This document shows, piece by piece, positions 37,301 through 50,306 of a stretch of 64,000 nucleotides of DNA. The number at the start of each line of letters is the position of its first letter. Position 1 is the first letter of the stretch. The position numbers were made by a program, and so were the translations under genes. Source of the DNA: Didymodactylos carnosus (taxonomy: Eukaryota; Rotifera; Eurotatoria; Philodinida; Philodinidae). The stretch lies in NCBI GenBank assembly GCA_905250885.1, contig CAJNOQ010000076.1:17604-81603 (forward strand). Reading direction: 5' to 3'. The notes under the pieces were generated by a model. The model searched no databases, had not been told where the DNA came from, and was given only the letters and a program-made list of their open reading frames with translations.

Positions 37301-39467
37301 AAGTTAACAGGCTATGCATGAGTTATTAAATGACCTGGGTCATGTATTAACAAAGACAGTAGCAATATTAAAAGAGCAAGAGCGACCGGCTAGTGAACAA
37401 TGATAGAAATCAGAACTTCGATCATTATTAAATTACTTCTTTCAATGTGATTATAATGATGATAGCAGTGATAAAACGTTACTGTATAATTTGTGAAATA
37501 GAAACATATTGAAGTTCAGCTAATAACTGCCACAAACTACTTTGGCGGTTTCATGTTAACGATAACCAGAGATGCTACATCCAAAAGCAGATGAAAAGTC
37601 CACACACAATAAGACGTTGTCGCCAACTGTGTAGCTTACTTAGATGAAGAGCTATGACTTCTACAGAGCGCGATGGACTTATATAACAGTAGACTTTTAT
37701 GTAGACAGACGGTGTATAAAGAAAATTTAGAGAGATTTATTGGAATATAATTGTCCAAGAGCTACTATTCGGATAGAAGGTGATAGCACCGTGATATGCG
37801 TTATGAGCCATCTTTTAGTTCAAAGAAGGTTTAAAATTTGGAGCAAAAGGAAGAAATACTCTTACTGAGCCTGAGATCAATTTTGGTTCATGAATGGTAG
37901 ATTGTCGGAGAAAGTCACTGTAAAAATTTTCTATCGGGTTTCGTCCATCGGGTCCTTACTCAGTTTAAGTCGAAGTCTACATCACATTATGATAGATACT
38001 TTCACTGTTCCTGTTCTTTGCTTTCCGCAATTATCCCATTAGCAAGACACCATTGACGAGCATATTTGCCAACATTTCCTCATACTGGTCAATTTAACTT
38101 GAGTTATAGTTGCCTGATTGTTACTAATGGCTGCTACTACCAAGCTCGACGTGGTTGAGTACTCTCAATCACATGCTCTACTATGAATAGAGACCCCTAG
38201 CTCGCAAATATTTTTATAGGTAGGGCACATATTGTTAGCAGCAGAAGAAGAATTAAAAATTTGAAAGCACATAAAAGGTCAAAAGTCAGAATTTTTCTGT
38301 CAAAATCGAGAACAAAAATTAAAGAAACATTTCAACAAAACTTTTGGGCTCTTTTCGGTTTATACTACTCTCTCTCTTTTTCGATACACCATTTCAAACA
38401 AAATTCTAATCCGTATGTTGCTAAATCTTCCTATTGGCCGTCTAGCGATCTTTTACGTTATAGATAGACGTACAGATTAATTTCAAATTTTGGACTAATT
38501 CTGACTTAAATATCCATAATATTTTTAATGTTCACTTTTTAGTTTTAAAGTAATTTACTGATGCATTTTTTCTATTTTTTCAACGATCTCAACAAAAGAA
38601 AAAGACTATATGTTAGAGAAAAGGCAAAAAAATTCAAATCTATGTACATAAATATGTGGACGTTAGAAAAAACTATCACATCTGTTTTAGCGCATAACTA
38701 AAGAATCCATATTACTTTAGCGGTATCTTTGAACATACTGATATGATTTCGTCTCATTCTTTTTTCTGAAATTTTTTCATCTAAGATATATATAGATAGA
38801 TTCTAGACGAAAAACAAAAATATTGCCTCAATTTCTTCTTTTCGTTCTATTTCTTTTCATCGATATACTCTTGCTCTCTCATCGTTGGTTCTTGTTTTCC
38901 GATTTCGATAGAAAAAAAAGTGCAAAATTCACACACAATCATTGAACTAATCGAATAAACAAGAAAATAACGTAATTCATATATTATAAAGCAGAAATAA
39001 TCATTCAGTTTCAAATAGTTTCATTAAAATGGTATTTATAACCCGAATCCTAATGACTTGTACCTTATAATGAACTACATGCATCAGCATCATCGATGGT
39101 ATGTTAAAATTTTGTTATGTTTTTTTCAATAATTTCACACACATAACGGTGTTGGATGAACGTCATAGCTAGAAAAAGAGAACGGTAGGTGAGTTTAATC
39201 ATCAAGAAGACTCAGCGAATACAAACCATCATTAATTGTGTAGATGAAAGTGACCTGTCTCTATGAAACAGTTTAGCTCGACCTTCAAAGCAGTGTGAGG
39301 GTCAGAATAAACAATTTATCCGAATGTTTCATACGTTTGTTTAAAAGGTTTACTGTGTAAGTTTATATACAGTTACATTTTCAAAAAACATTTTACTGTA
39401 GGAAAAACAAAAAATCTCACAAAGCAGGGTGAGGTTTTCTCTATCTACTTTCTAAGTCTCTTGTAAC

Positions 39468-40325
39468 AGTTCACTTTTTCGTATGTCACGTTTCGGAGTC
39501 CTGTCAAGGAAGCTAAGAGACGTCTTATTTTGAATAGCAAACATTTTTCTTTAAAATGACATTTAGAAGAATGTGAATCTCTTATAGTGTTCATTTAATT
39601 GATATGTATGCCTTTGGTCGGAAACTCAAAACACCGAAAGGGAAAACACAGAATGTATAAGACCGAAACGAAGAATCTTGAAAACCTGAAATGTAGAAAG
39701 TGTAAAATATAGAAAATGCAGAATGTCGAACAGTAAAAACAACGGAAATGTGAGTTTTGAAATTGGACTCGTATCTCCAAAATGCTTCTTGCTCATAGTT
39801 CTATCGAAAGATCTACATATTTTTTGTGCACATTGCCATTTTGTTTAAATGGCGTGTTCGTAAAATTTACAGGTGATCATCAACATTTGCTAAGTCCAGC
39901 GAATATTGAAATTCGACAGTTTAACAAAAAGTGGAAACACGAACGCTCAATGAATTCATTGAAAGATGTAGAATTCCATTTTCGCTATTCGCTTCTCCAA
40001 CAACAAGCAGCTAGCAAAACCAGAAAAAAGCATTTTGGGGATACCAGTCCGATTTCAAGCGGCTTCCGCTCATAGTTTAGTTGCTTTTAGCGTCCTACAT
40101 TTTCGACATTTTTGTTTTCTACATATCAGATTTTCGAGATTCTTCGTTTCGATCGTATGCATTCTGCGTTTTCGCTTCCGATGTTTTGAGTTTTCAAGAT
40201 TCGGCCATGTATTCGTTTAATTACGATTTTATAGAAAATGTTTTCTCTTCAAAATAAGATGTCTCTGAACTTTCCTGATAGGGCTACAATCTTGAAAAAA
40301 CGTGACTAATGTACGAATTAGTGGA
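39468..40325. mobile_element. Foldback element with about 300-bp imperfect arms and a loop open frame
   Basis: The inner arms (about 39,605-39,785 and 40,030-40,205) are inverted copies, sharing for example AAGATTCTTCGTTTCG and GTGTTTTGAGTTT-like words. Complementarity continues outward: AAGCTAAGAGACGTCTTATTTTG on the left pairs with CAAAATAAGATGTCTCTGA on the right. Arms are more diverged than in elements A and B, so it is older. The loop contains a 97-codon open frame (39782-40075, +) whose last part runs into the right arm. I recognise no domain in it. Exact ends and target duplication are not clear. Confidence 0.75.
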
Positions 40326-41061
40326 CCTTTACATGGGCAGGTCAGAAAAGATATTAATTAAAAATTCTCAACTGCTGTGATCGATGTTGATTTACGAATT
40401 TAAGTGAAAAGGATCGTTTGCTTGTCGAGACAGTGTTTTTGTCTTATAAAAATGTTTTCGCACATACAGATAAAGAAAGGAAAAATAAGCTCTCTAGTTT
40501 AAATTCTTTGACGTTGATTGATTGTTCAACTTCAATAATCAATCAAAAGTTTCTAATCAGTTGTATGTGTTACTGAACATGAATATAAAGTGTGATTGTT
40601 TAAAAAACAACAACAACAAACGTCAAATTTATGTCTCATACAACTATACATTATGCTTTGTCCTAGATTGGCTCCTATTTTTCTGTTACATGTACATAAA
40701 TAGATACATATTTCAAGTGTAAAAGAAGAAAGATATATCCTTATTACAATATGATTAATTCTGTTCTCCACCATCGAGAAAAAGAGATATTTACTGACAC
40801 GTAAACTAGTCCAGTTCTTATTAATAAGATTGCACACTATTTAATGGTCAATGTTTGCGGACATTATAACTGTAGCATGTTGAGTAGGAATAGAGTATCA
40901 TTTTTCTTCTAATTTGAAATATGTTCTCAAAAAAAGATTATCTAATATGCTTACTGAGCAAAAGTAGATAAAGTTATCGGTAATAATCAAGTGTAATGAG
41001 AAACTAGAAAAATAAAAATTTTAACTGTTTTTTGTTTTTGTCTGTTTATTGTAGGTTTGGT

Positions 41062-44000
41062 ATGGCCACAACACCGTCAAAGTTAACTAGTAGTGAACAA
41101 CCTGAATTACCATTGATTTCGTCAACACCAACAGCATCACATTCGGTTACGAATACTATCACTAATAATAATCATTTATCACTCACACCATCACCACCAA
41201 ATGATAATCAACGACAAGAATTTTTATCGTTAATAAATAATACGGAAAATTGTGATATATTTTATAAATATATGAAAAATGAAAATTTAACCTATGTATT
41301 AGAATTTTATCTTGCATGCGATGGTTTAAGACATCATCTCGATGACGAAAGTAAAACAGGTGAAATAATTAATTTAATTAATACACATTATATTAAAAAT
41401 AAAAGTTTATCAACAAGTTCGAAATTTCGATTATCCGATGATATTCTGAAATTAATTAAAACAAAACTCAATAGAAAAGAATATCATTTAAAATTTTACG
41501 ATATTGCTCAAGAATATGTATTTAAATACATGTTACAAACATGTTATCCAAAATTTTTACTAGTACAACAGCAACAACAACAACCACCATTAAAATGTCA
41601 AACAAAATCACAAACTTCTACGCCAATACATAATAATTATTTAATAACAGGACAAAAAACTATAGTGTTTGATCAATTCAAACAACAACGATTCTATAAC
41701 AATAACAATAAAAGTCAATTTTCCAGTCCGATGATAACACCATCTATTCTAAAGTAAGTACTGATTATAGATGTCGACAGATACTTATTTCGATCGTGGA
41801 TAGTGCATTTCAAAAAGTCAATTGTTTTTTATTCGAAACAAGAATATAATTAAATTACATGTGTGTCATAGACAATAAAAATAGCTAAAATATAAATATC
41901 TCTCTATTGATAAATTAAAAATCAAATATATGCAAAAATAAGGTGGCAATAAACAATTAGAAACCATTTGTGAAAAACACAATTATGCATACAAATGAGT
42001 TTAAATTGTTTGTAACTTTATTGAATTGTCAAGGATGATTACTTTTGCTGGTTAGATGTGTAAAAATATGTGATTGATTTGAAAATGTGTATAAATATAT
42101 TCATTCTCTTTTCTTAAGTGATCTTTACCACAATAATGACTACATCTCACATATTCATACAATTAGATAAGAATAGAAAATAAATTTAATAGAGGCTTTT
42201 CAGTAGCAGAAAATTTTGTGACTAATATGCGGACTATTTATTAGATTTACGATGATAAAAATCGTCTTGGATAGTGACTTGTCTTCTGGTGTTCTTGCTA
42301 GCTGTTGACTCACTCATTAGACATTCCAAAAGGGTAGATGATAAATCTTTTACATATCTTGAGACTCCGACAATTTGAGAATGTATTTTATCATTTTAGT
42401 GCATCGACCTCAAGCAATGCAAACAGAAGCGTTATTACTCAATTTTTCGATGCTAAGTGAGTAAGAAATGTTCTTAGTATGCATGTCACATGCCTTTTCT
42501 TTTTGTATTATTATCATTCACATAGCCAATTAGCCAATTTAACTTTTGTGTTATTGAGTTCGCATATCTAATCATAGATTAATCACACACACTTTCATAA
42601 AAGAGAAACATTTTCACGTCTATCAGTTTTGTTTGATCCTGTGCCGATTCCTTTCTCTGTTTTCCGCTAAAAAAAATTTTCTCCATGTTTGAAATTTTAA
42701 CACCATTACTTTTTTTCTTCTTGTTCTTCATGATAGCTCTATTAGAAATAGGTGTTAGATTGATTATACGCCATCATCTCTTGGTTCTTTGGTGTGTGCG
42801 TATGTGTTTTCTTTTTGTCATTGTGGAAAAGAAGTGACACTTGTTGGTTTGCCTCGAACTACAACTACCATATGGTTGAATGAGTAAATTCTAATTCTGG
42901 GCGTGTTATACCTCGAAAATGTGATAATAGGAAAATGGACAAAAGTGACCATACTACATTCAGTGAAATATATCCTCGAGAGAAAATTCCAACAAAGATA
43001 AAAAATTATTAAACATTTTTCTTCGTCAAGTATTATGTCGTGTTAAGTATCAGTGATAGCCAAAAATATTTTATATTCAAAAACATACTACAGAATTATT
43101 GCTGTGGGCTAATAGTATTAGTATAGCTGTGCTAGAATCGAATTTAGTCGACACCAGAGATATTAAACCAACCGTATCACATCTAATGTTAGTTCTATTT
43201 GTAACTCTAGTGGCTTATAAGTTTTATTCGCTTCTTGTCTGCGGACACTGAATGCTAGTCTTCTATCAATATGATATAAAACGAAATGATAGTAGTGCAG
43301 AAGAAATCTGTTGAATCTAAATCCCACGGCTGAGTCTGTCGATAATATGCAGAATTTCCATTTTATTGAATATTAATTTTTCTTTGGATATTTATTGTTT
43401 AAATAGAGGCAGATTTTATCCACTCACTGTTATATGTTGCATCATCTTTTTCTCTTATTAGAGCTCCATATAAAATGAGCTATCTATTTTGAGTGTTCTC
43501 TGTTTCCCACCTAAGACGAACTGTCTTTCTTCAATCTATGATGCTATGGTACACTAAAAAACGATACTCTATGTATATTAGTCGTTCAATTTTTTTTCTT
43601 TCTTCGGATTTATTCAGTTGCGGTACTGTTTCTTTGTTCTTTAAACTTCAAACAATCGGCATTATTTGATCACTACAACTTCTAACGTTAATCGGTCAGT
43701 TTGATCTTGTCAACATGAATCAAATTCAATTAGATTATATTATTGTGCCGCGTTGTTAAAAAGCAGACAATCAAAAAAAAAAAGAAGGAAACTAAATTCA
43801 TTTTTCTCTCTTTCACCTCATTTCTGTTCCTCTCCCGAACAAAAAACGACAAATAATCTTTAGTAATTTTACCATAAGTTCTATTGTTTTATACTCAGAA
43901 AACGTTCAAAATATGATGGTACTATTAGCAAGATATCCATATCAGGAACATTTCATTTCGTAAGTTATTACTTTTTTTCGCTCTTCTACAGTATAGACAA

Positions 44001-46016
44001 GTTAGTTTTGATTTCATGACTGACTGTATTCGTGGCTCTTGTTCTTCAATTGTTTATACTTCTTCCACCCGAACAGGCAATTGCATGTATTTAGCGTGTT
44101 CATCCAATTTTTTTATTATCAAAGTAATCTATTAAATAATTATCGTCTGTCTGGAAAGTTTTCTTATACAATCATAAAAAAAAAAAAGGATGGTTGCGTT
44201 AATTTTTCTCGACGTTAGTATGTATAGATATACGGTATTTTTAATTGAAAAAAAAAAATAATAGAAGGCAGTTTTTCTTTTTCCTTATGCAAATGTTTCC
44301 GTCGACATGGTTTTTTTATCTAATAAATGTTCAAAAAAAGTGAAAGAAAATTCTTCTCCCTATAGTTTAATTGAGGTGTCTATTTAGATGATTACACTAC
44401 ATACACTAACACTTTTACATACTGTTAAAGATATTTTTTTTAGTCTGACTGAATATGCATGCTCGTAAGGATAAAAAACGTTGTGGATTAAAATCTAATA
44501 ATAAAAACTTTCGTATAAATTTGCGAGTGTATTTAAACTTGAAAATTACACGGTAGTTTAACTAAAATATTTATATTTTTTAATAGTTAAATATAACAAG
44601 TTTTTTTTCTTTTTTTAGTTCATTAGCGCCAACGAATGTGAATATTGAAAATGGAATTGATTTGAACACATCAAAAACTATACCAGTAAGGTTAAATATG
44701 ATTATTTTTATAGTTTCTCGATATATTTTCAAAAATGTTACTCTACACTGTAGTATGTTAAGTCTCTATTAACCTTTTTTTTGTTCTTTTTTTAGCGTAC
44801 ATCAAAAATTACTAAACATCAACAAGAAAAATATAGTTTAGCAGAACGTAATCCAGGTGCATTTTTTGAAGAAGTAAAGAGAAGATTATTGCACGTGTTA
44901 GCTGAACAAGAAAAACGAAATTCTCTAATTACAACAACAACAACAGATATGAGATTATCACAATCATTAAATATAAAAAATAAGGTAATACAAGAAATTT
45001 TCGAATAAAACACCTAAAAATTATCAAATTCTCTTTTATTTTCAGTCATTTTCTTTCAATGATCGAACAAAAGTGTGTACAACAATGATTGATGATGATT
45101 CGTTAGCTGTTATTGATAATCAGATTAATCGTACGATACCTGATGCTGATAATATTTTATTTAGTGAAAATAATAATCATACACGATTAAATGTAAATAG
45201 TACAGTATATCCTCGACAACGATATCGTCAACGTAATATAGACGATTCAATAATAAACACAACAAAAGTATTGGATTCAAATAATTCATTCCAAAAACCA
45301 TTGACAAGAACAAGTGGATATAAACGAAATTCTGTACATGAACGATCAACACCATATAATATGGGATGTTCAACGTTAAGAAGTTTTACAACATCTGATT
45401 CTGGCGTCTCAACGGGTGGATCAGAAAAGTAAATTTTGCTTAAGTTCTATATAGGCTATTTATAAATGTAACGATGCTTTTTGTTTTATAGAAATTACGA
45501 CATGTTTTTATCAGTGGCAACGTCCTCATCGATAGGTGCCACACCTTTTGAAACAACACAACCACCCACGCCATCAATTACGTCAGTTAAAAGGTAAAGT
45601 ACATGTTGTCAACCTCTCTGTTATGTGTTAACCATAAATGTTCTTAATTATGTTTAGAAGAAATATCATGGCAGAATCGATCGGTGTTGTATGTTATCCA
45701 TCTTTAGACTCAAAAAGACCAATTATGTCGTTTATAAAATTTCAACAACATTTTAATGACCAAATCACATTTAAGGAGTTTAAAGAATTGTTCAAGAGGG
45801 CAGATACTCACAGGTAAGATTGTGTGTAGAAGAGATGATTGTCTATTTATGAGATTCTAAGTAATATATTTATATTTGTTTAGATGTTTTTTCAAAACAA
45901 CGTGTACAGCCGACATTAATATTGAAAAATTTGTATTTTTAGAATTAACAAGTGATGATGATATAGTACCATTTTTTGATGGTAAAATAATTTTGCAATT
46001 GGACAAAATTAATTAA
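41062..46016 (+). CDS. Axin: Axin homolog (RGS and DIX domains; at least 8 exons)
   Basis: Axin is the scaffold of the beta-catenin destruction complex in Wnt signalling. Exons read: 41062-41753, 42400-42456, 44619-44685, 44796-44984, 45046-45428, 45492-45593, 45658-45813 and 45884-46016. They join in frame to about 592 residues. An N-terminal RGS domain spans about residues 50-170 (NCDIFYKYMKNENLTYVLEF, ACDGL, YPKFLL), the APC-binding part of Axin. NPGAFFEEVKRRLLHVLAEQ matches the GSK3-binding helix region. The C-terminal DIX domain, SIGVVCYPSLDSKRPIMSF through FKEFKELFKRADTHRCFFK to DDDIVPFFDGKIILQ, mediates polymerisation. A fully exon-like 61-nt segment, 43899-43959, would shift the frame if included. 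No tankyrase-binding RxxPxGE-type motif is visible. The ATG follows GTAG by seven bases, so an upstream exon or trans-spliced leader is possible. RGS plus DIX makes the identity secure. Confidence 0.94.
42457..44618 (+). other. Long Axin intron with a possible cassette exon
   Basis: A 2.2-kb intron of AT-rich DNA. At 43899-43959 an acceptor (ATACTCAG) and donor (GTAAGT) flank 61 nt that read in phase from the previous exon as KRSKYDGTISKISISGTFHF. They leave the next exon out of frame. No other structured feature is seen. Confidence 0.45.
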
Positions 46017-46807
46017 AATGTACTGTGTTTTGTTCTTTTCTTTAATTTATGATAATCGAGGTCAACGTTTTTCCATAGTGAACGTCAGATAATTGATTTT
46101 TTATTCCAATACATAGCTTCTTTAATCTAGGAATGATATTTGAGTCAGATAGATATCAATATTATCATATTTTTCGATATTTGATATTTATCACATTTAT
46201 CAACGTGTTATAAGAGAGTATTTTTTTTCTTATATTCATTGCTTGTTGTTATCGTTTATTTTTTTCTATATTTCTTATGATTATGGAAAATATTTATATA
46301 ACAGAGAATCTTTATGTTCAGTGCCTTTTTTGTTTCTCTCTTTTACAAAGTATATATAAAACAAGATTAAAAGTAAAATACATAAAACTCGACGTTCATA
46401 ACTTCAAAAGTCAAGCGAAGAGAAGAGACTATTATAAATATTTATTTCACAAAAAAGTAAGAGAACAACAATGTATAGATGTAAAAAAAGTCATTTTTGA
46501 ACAGACTCTATTAATTACATGTTTATTTTAAACATTCTGCTGGAATGTACTCTATAATTTACCTGAACTATTTTATGAGAACAATGAAAATATTAACCAA
46601 AAAAATGAAGAACTAATTAGAGAAATAAAAAGACTATATATGCACTATGTAATAATAGATGCATAATGTGAATAATGATGAGATTTTTTGATTAACATTA
46701 AAGAAAATAAATAATACATTAGAGTTCATTGAGAGAATATATCTAATTGCACTTAAAATCAGAATAAAAATTAAGGATATCAAATTATCAAGTTATGCTT
46801 GTTCAAT
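46017..46807. other. Intergenic DNA between convergent Axin and Rab34/36 genes
   Basis: AT-rich 3' flanks. The open frame 46277-46531 is Lys-rich without a recognised domain and is not called. Confidence 0.5.
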
Positions 46808-48274
46808 TTAAGCGCAGCAATCTGCCTTTTTTTGTGGATACTTTCCATCTGACTGTCCGATGCCTATCAAAGAAGAAGAAACAAAATTAAAGGCTGCCAA
46901 CAAGTTACTTTCTTATTGTTAGCAATCTAAGAAAATAATGTGTATATTGAAGCTTATCATTATTTCTTGTTTTCAGAAGTAGGTAACGTATTCAGAAGAA
47001 TCTCTAATTTTTGTGTATACAGATTATGAATACTTCGTTATGTGGTGCTAAATTTTTATGTAAACGCGAGTATGAAAAACAAATCCTCAATTTCTTTTTA
47101 CCATTGGTATGTAACTCTATGCCCATTTTATGTCGCTCTATGGAAGATTTTGGCTTTAGTTGTTGGTTTATCATTGTTAGATAACTAATACATGCAACAC
47201 GTTGAAAAAACTCTTGAATTTGATAGCCTGAAACAGATGATATATAACTACATTTTATAATGATAGTGAAAAATATGTATAGACCTGTCAGTGATGAAAC
47301 TGGCCAATATTCCGCTTGAAGACGTTTTGCAAATTTCATTGCTTCTTGTTCGTTTAATTCGTAGAGTGAATCATCTATCTAAAATAAGAAAGATTTGTAA
47401 TGTTTGTCTATGAGAGTAAGAATGAAATATTAAACGTACCAATAAATCACGTTTAGCGCCAACAAGAAATACAATAGGTTTTTCAGAACTTGCGTCTACT
47501 GCTTCTTGAATCCAAAGTTCGGTATTTTTTAATGATTGTAAATCAGTCAGATCAAACACTGCAATGATTACATGTGCACCACGATAATAGGCAGCTAAAA
47601 ATAGAACATATGTTTTTTAAAAATGGTGTAAACAAAGTTGATCTTAGCTTTCTGACCTGCAATACATTTGAAACGTTCCTGACCCGCAGTATCCCATCTA
47701 AATGTAGTTAGTTTTTCTTAAGATGATTATATTGAGAAAAATTAAGATTTTTTTGTCCTACATACACCTGTAGCGTTACTGGTATGCCCAATAATAAAAA
47801 TCGTTCTACTTCAAAATCAACACCAATAGTGGCTTTATAATTTCGGTTGAATGTATTGTGACAAAAACTATTAGAGTGAGAAATAAATTAATAATAGATT
47901 ATGTTGATCATCTCAAATCTCACCGATTAACAAGTGATGACTTCCCAACTGCCACATCACCTACTAATACTAATTTGCAAATAACATTTCTATAGATAAA
48001 AAAATAGGTTCTGTCAAATTCTGAATTTTTACAATTTAGTTAGTCAAGTTATTTAGTCTTACTTTGGATTTTGTCGTTGTTCTAATGCGTGATTGACGAT
48101 AAAATGGTCAAACTCGATGTAATGAAAAGGCGAGGCATCTTGATGGTATGCCTGGAAAAACAAGAAGAGAACAACATTGTATCTTGAGAATCGTAGGATA
48201 TATATACGTACTGGAACAAATTTTTCAATCGTTCTGTCTTTCGATATTCCCTGAGTCAGAGTTGAAATTGGCAT
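46808..48274 (-). CDS. RAB34: Rab34/Rab36-type small GTPase (9 exons)
   Basis: Membrane-associated Rab GTPase. In vertebrates this subfamily acts at Golgi/lysosome positioning and, for Rab34, in early ciliogenesis. Minus-strand exons: 48212-48274, 48063-48151, 47924-47989, 47766-47867, 47657-47697, 47440-47594, 47285-47378, 47102-47227 and 46808-46863. They join in phase to about 263 residues (human RAB34: 259). Motifs in order: P-loop GDVAVGKSS (about residue 59), effector region YKATIGVDFEVERF, switch II WDTAGQERFKCIA, base-binding VGAKRDL (the usual NKxD is GxKKD in Rab34 too), and VSSLTG in place of SAK. The long N-terminal extension of about 50 residues is typical of the subfamily. The C-terminus DCCA supplies prenylation cysteines. 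Its last exon had to be spliced on, because reading through gives an unrelated tail. The ATG lies directly after TTCTAG. Confidence 0.93.
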
Positions 48275-50306
48275 CTAGAAAGAAGAGAAGGGAATAAGAC
48301 TAGAGGTGTGAACCGGTTGGGAATACATCGATGATTGACTAGAAAATTTCCTGTCAATATAAGAGACTCCGCTAATCGGCTTATACCTCTGAATGAACAT
48401 ATTGATTTTTCTAGACTGAATAAAAGTTTCTACGATAAATAACTGTAGTTCTTTTAGAACAAATTTTGCTGTCTATTATCTAACTAAAAGAGCAACAACT
48501 AGCTCTGGCAATAGCAGAGCTGGGCAAAGTCAGGACTTTTTCAAGTCTTAAGTCAACGAAAAGATTCTGTAAGTCAGTCAAGTCAAGTCAGAGTCATTAA
48601 AAATTTTTGTCAAGTCAATTTTGACTTGCCCAGTTCTGGGCAATAGCGATCTGCATCAGACAGACTTGTCCATGGATAAATAGTCAAGACTCACGAGATC
48701 CTGTGGGAATCAGGTGAGACTTTCAAGCAGCGATGCATCCAGGATTCCAGTAAGGGAGTGGGCAAAACCTTTTTTTGGCAAAAGAAAAAAGTTCTTGTGT
48801 GGTGTTTTTCTTTTCGATTTCAATCAAAATTGTTTTTTCTACTTTCAATTAAAGAAAACGAAATTTCTAAGGGGTCTACCATGGCCCACCCTTGGCCTAG
48901 TACTGGGTACGTCGCTTCTTTCAAGAGACTCCTGAGGACTCCCGCGGGACTCGAAAGTCTTCAAACTCCCACCGGACTCCTACAGGATCCTGTGACAGGA
49001 AAGCTATGGAAGGCTTGTGGAGGTCTCGATTAGGGCTTCGGTTTCAGGGTGTTAGGTATAGACATGACAGGCATAAAAAAGTTTAAAGATCTTTTGAAAA
49101 TGGAAAGAAATAAGTTTATGCAAGAAAATATGTTTTTAATGTATATTTGTTGTTTACATATCCTACTTTTTAGAATATTGTTATCTATAAAATGTTTTTC
49201 TAGAATTTTTGAAAAAAATTAGCCATTTCACGGACAAAAAAAGCTGTCCATGCAAATCTCTATTCAACAGATTAACTGATAATTGTAAAAATGGAAGTCA
49301 TATATTCAGACACTATTTTTTTGAAGAAGTTTGAAGTTCTTCTTTTTAGAAATAATTTGGATATATTATGTTACTATCGATTTGAAAAATAGAGTATCCA
49401 TGAATTTCGAAGAAATCTTACTTTTTACTGTTCAATCAAACTAATATTCTCCATTATGAAAAACATATTTTATACGCTTGCTAACGGACTCTATTAGGAT
49501 TTGATCAACATGTGTATAATTGATATGAAATTTTTTTCTAGACGCTAACGACACCTACAAAGGACGGATTAATTTTTTTTTTCGAAATAGATACTCCCAA
49601 AATATCCGATCATTTAAGAATTAACAAGATTGCTGATGAAAGTATTATTGAAACTGTAAGTCTATTAAAAATCTTAAGGTGGACAACATGCAGACATGTT
49701 CGATCATTATTATCAAGCATGACATTTATTATCACTACCGTAGTAGTGTTGTATGTGTGAATACTTCTAATATTTCGAATAAATGTCATTATTGATAGTT
49801 GTCTTGCGGCGTAAAAAGCAATTTATATTTTTGGACGTATACGAGAATAGGTTTACGGTTAACTTATCCAAACAATTATTATAGTTCTACTTTTGTCCTT
49901 GTCTGATGAAGTTTGTCTTGATATCTCTGCTGTTTTAATGTCATGAATCAATTGTTATAAATTGGCCAAAACTCATCTATTATACCTGAAAAACGGAATT
50001 AAAATACAAATAGTGCTTATACTTTATAAGCTGTCGCCGTTTGTTGATAACTAGGCATAGATTAGATCTCTAACTATAATCTGCGTTATTTGACGCTCAT
50101 CAAGTAAATATAATATTTGATTCACCTCAGCAATAAATTTATTATAATTTTGAATATTTTTCGAAAAGTCACTGATGAATATACGAGGTTAATATAATTT
50201 AGAACGAATAATATTTACTCATCCAGTCATTTGACAAAAAATCTACTCTCATGTAGATTAGTGAAAGTATATATTGCTGAATAAACAATGAATAAATGTC
50301 GTCTAA
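48275..50306. other. Repeat-rich intergenic DNA with AAGTC tandem block and a GC-rich island
   Basis: Near 48,520-48,650, CAAGTC/GACTTG words recur in tandem and in inverse orientation, flanked by GCTGGGCAAAGTCA and TGACTTGCCCAG, as in a small palindromic element. From about 48,690 to 49,035 the DNA is much richer in G+C, with GGGACTC/GACTCC-type repeats and the pair GTGGGC / GCCCAC. It looks like another transposon fragment. The overlapping frames 48714-48935 and 48758-49033 are not considered genes. The rest is plain AT-rich sequence. Confidence 0.45.

Larger units (their letters stand above)
30061..41061. other. Gene-poor 11-kb stretch with inverted repeats
   Basis: No spliced gene could be read on either strand. 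It probably includes unread 5' exons or promoters of the helical-repeat gene (to the left, minus strand) and of Axin (to the right, plus strand), which are transcribed away from each other. Separate entries cover the inverted repeats at 31075-31729, 32483-32615 and 39468-40325. A (CTTT)n run lies at 34297-34315. The stretch 37,320-38,260 contains broken protein-like segments on the + strand without a recognisable motif. The remainder is AT-rich and unremarkable. Confidence 0.45.

Noticed and set aside
37320-38260. Protein-like broken segments considered as a decayed transposase
   Set aside because: No catalytic or family motif could be identified, and many stops interrupt all frames.
47004-47101. 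Read-through extension of Rab34/36 exon 8 to a stop at 47004
   Set aside because: It gives a tail unlike any Rab and no prenylation cysteines. Splicing to 46863 gives DCCA, as expected of the family.
48714-49033. Overlapping 73- and 91-codon frames in the G+C-rich island
   Set aside because: The openness follows from local G+C richness and repeat structure. No domain or splice signal supports coding.
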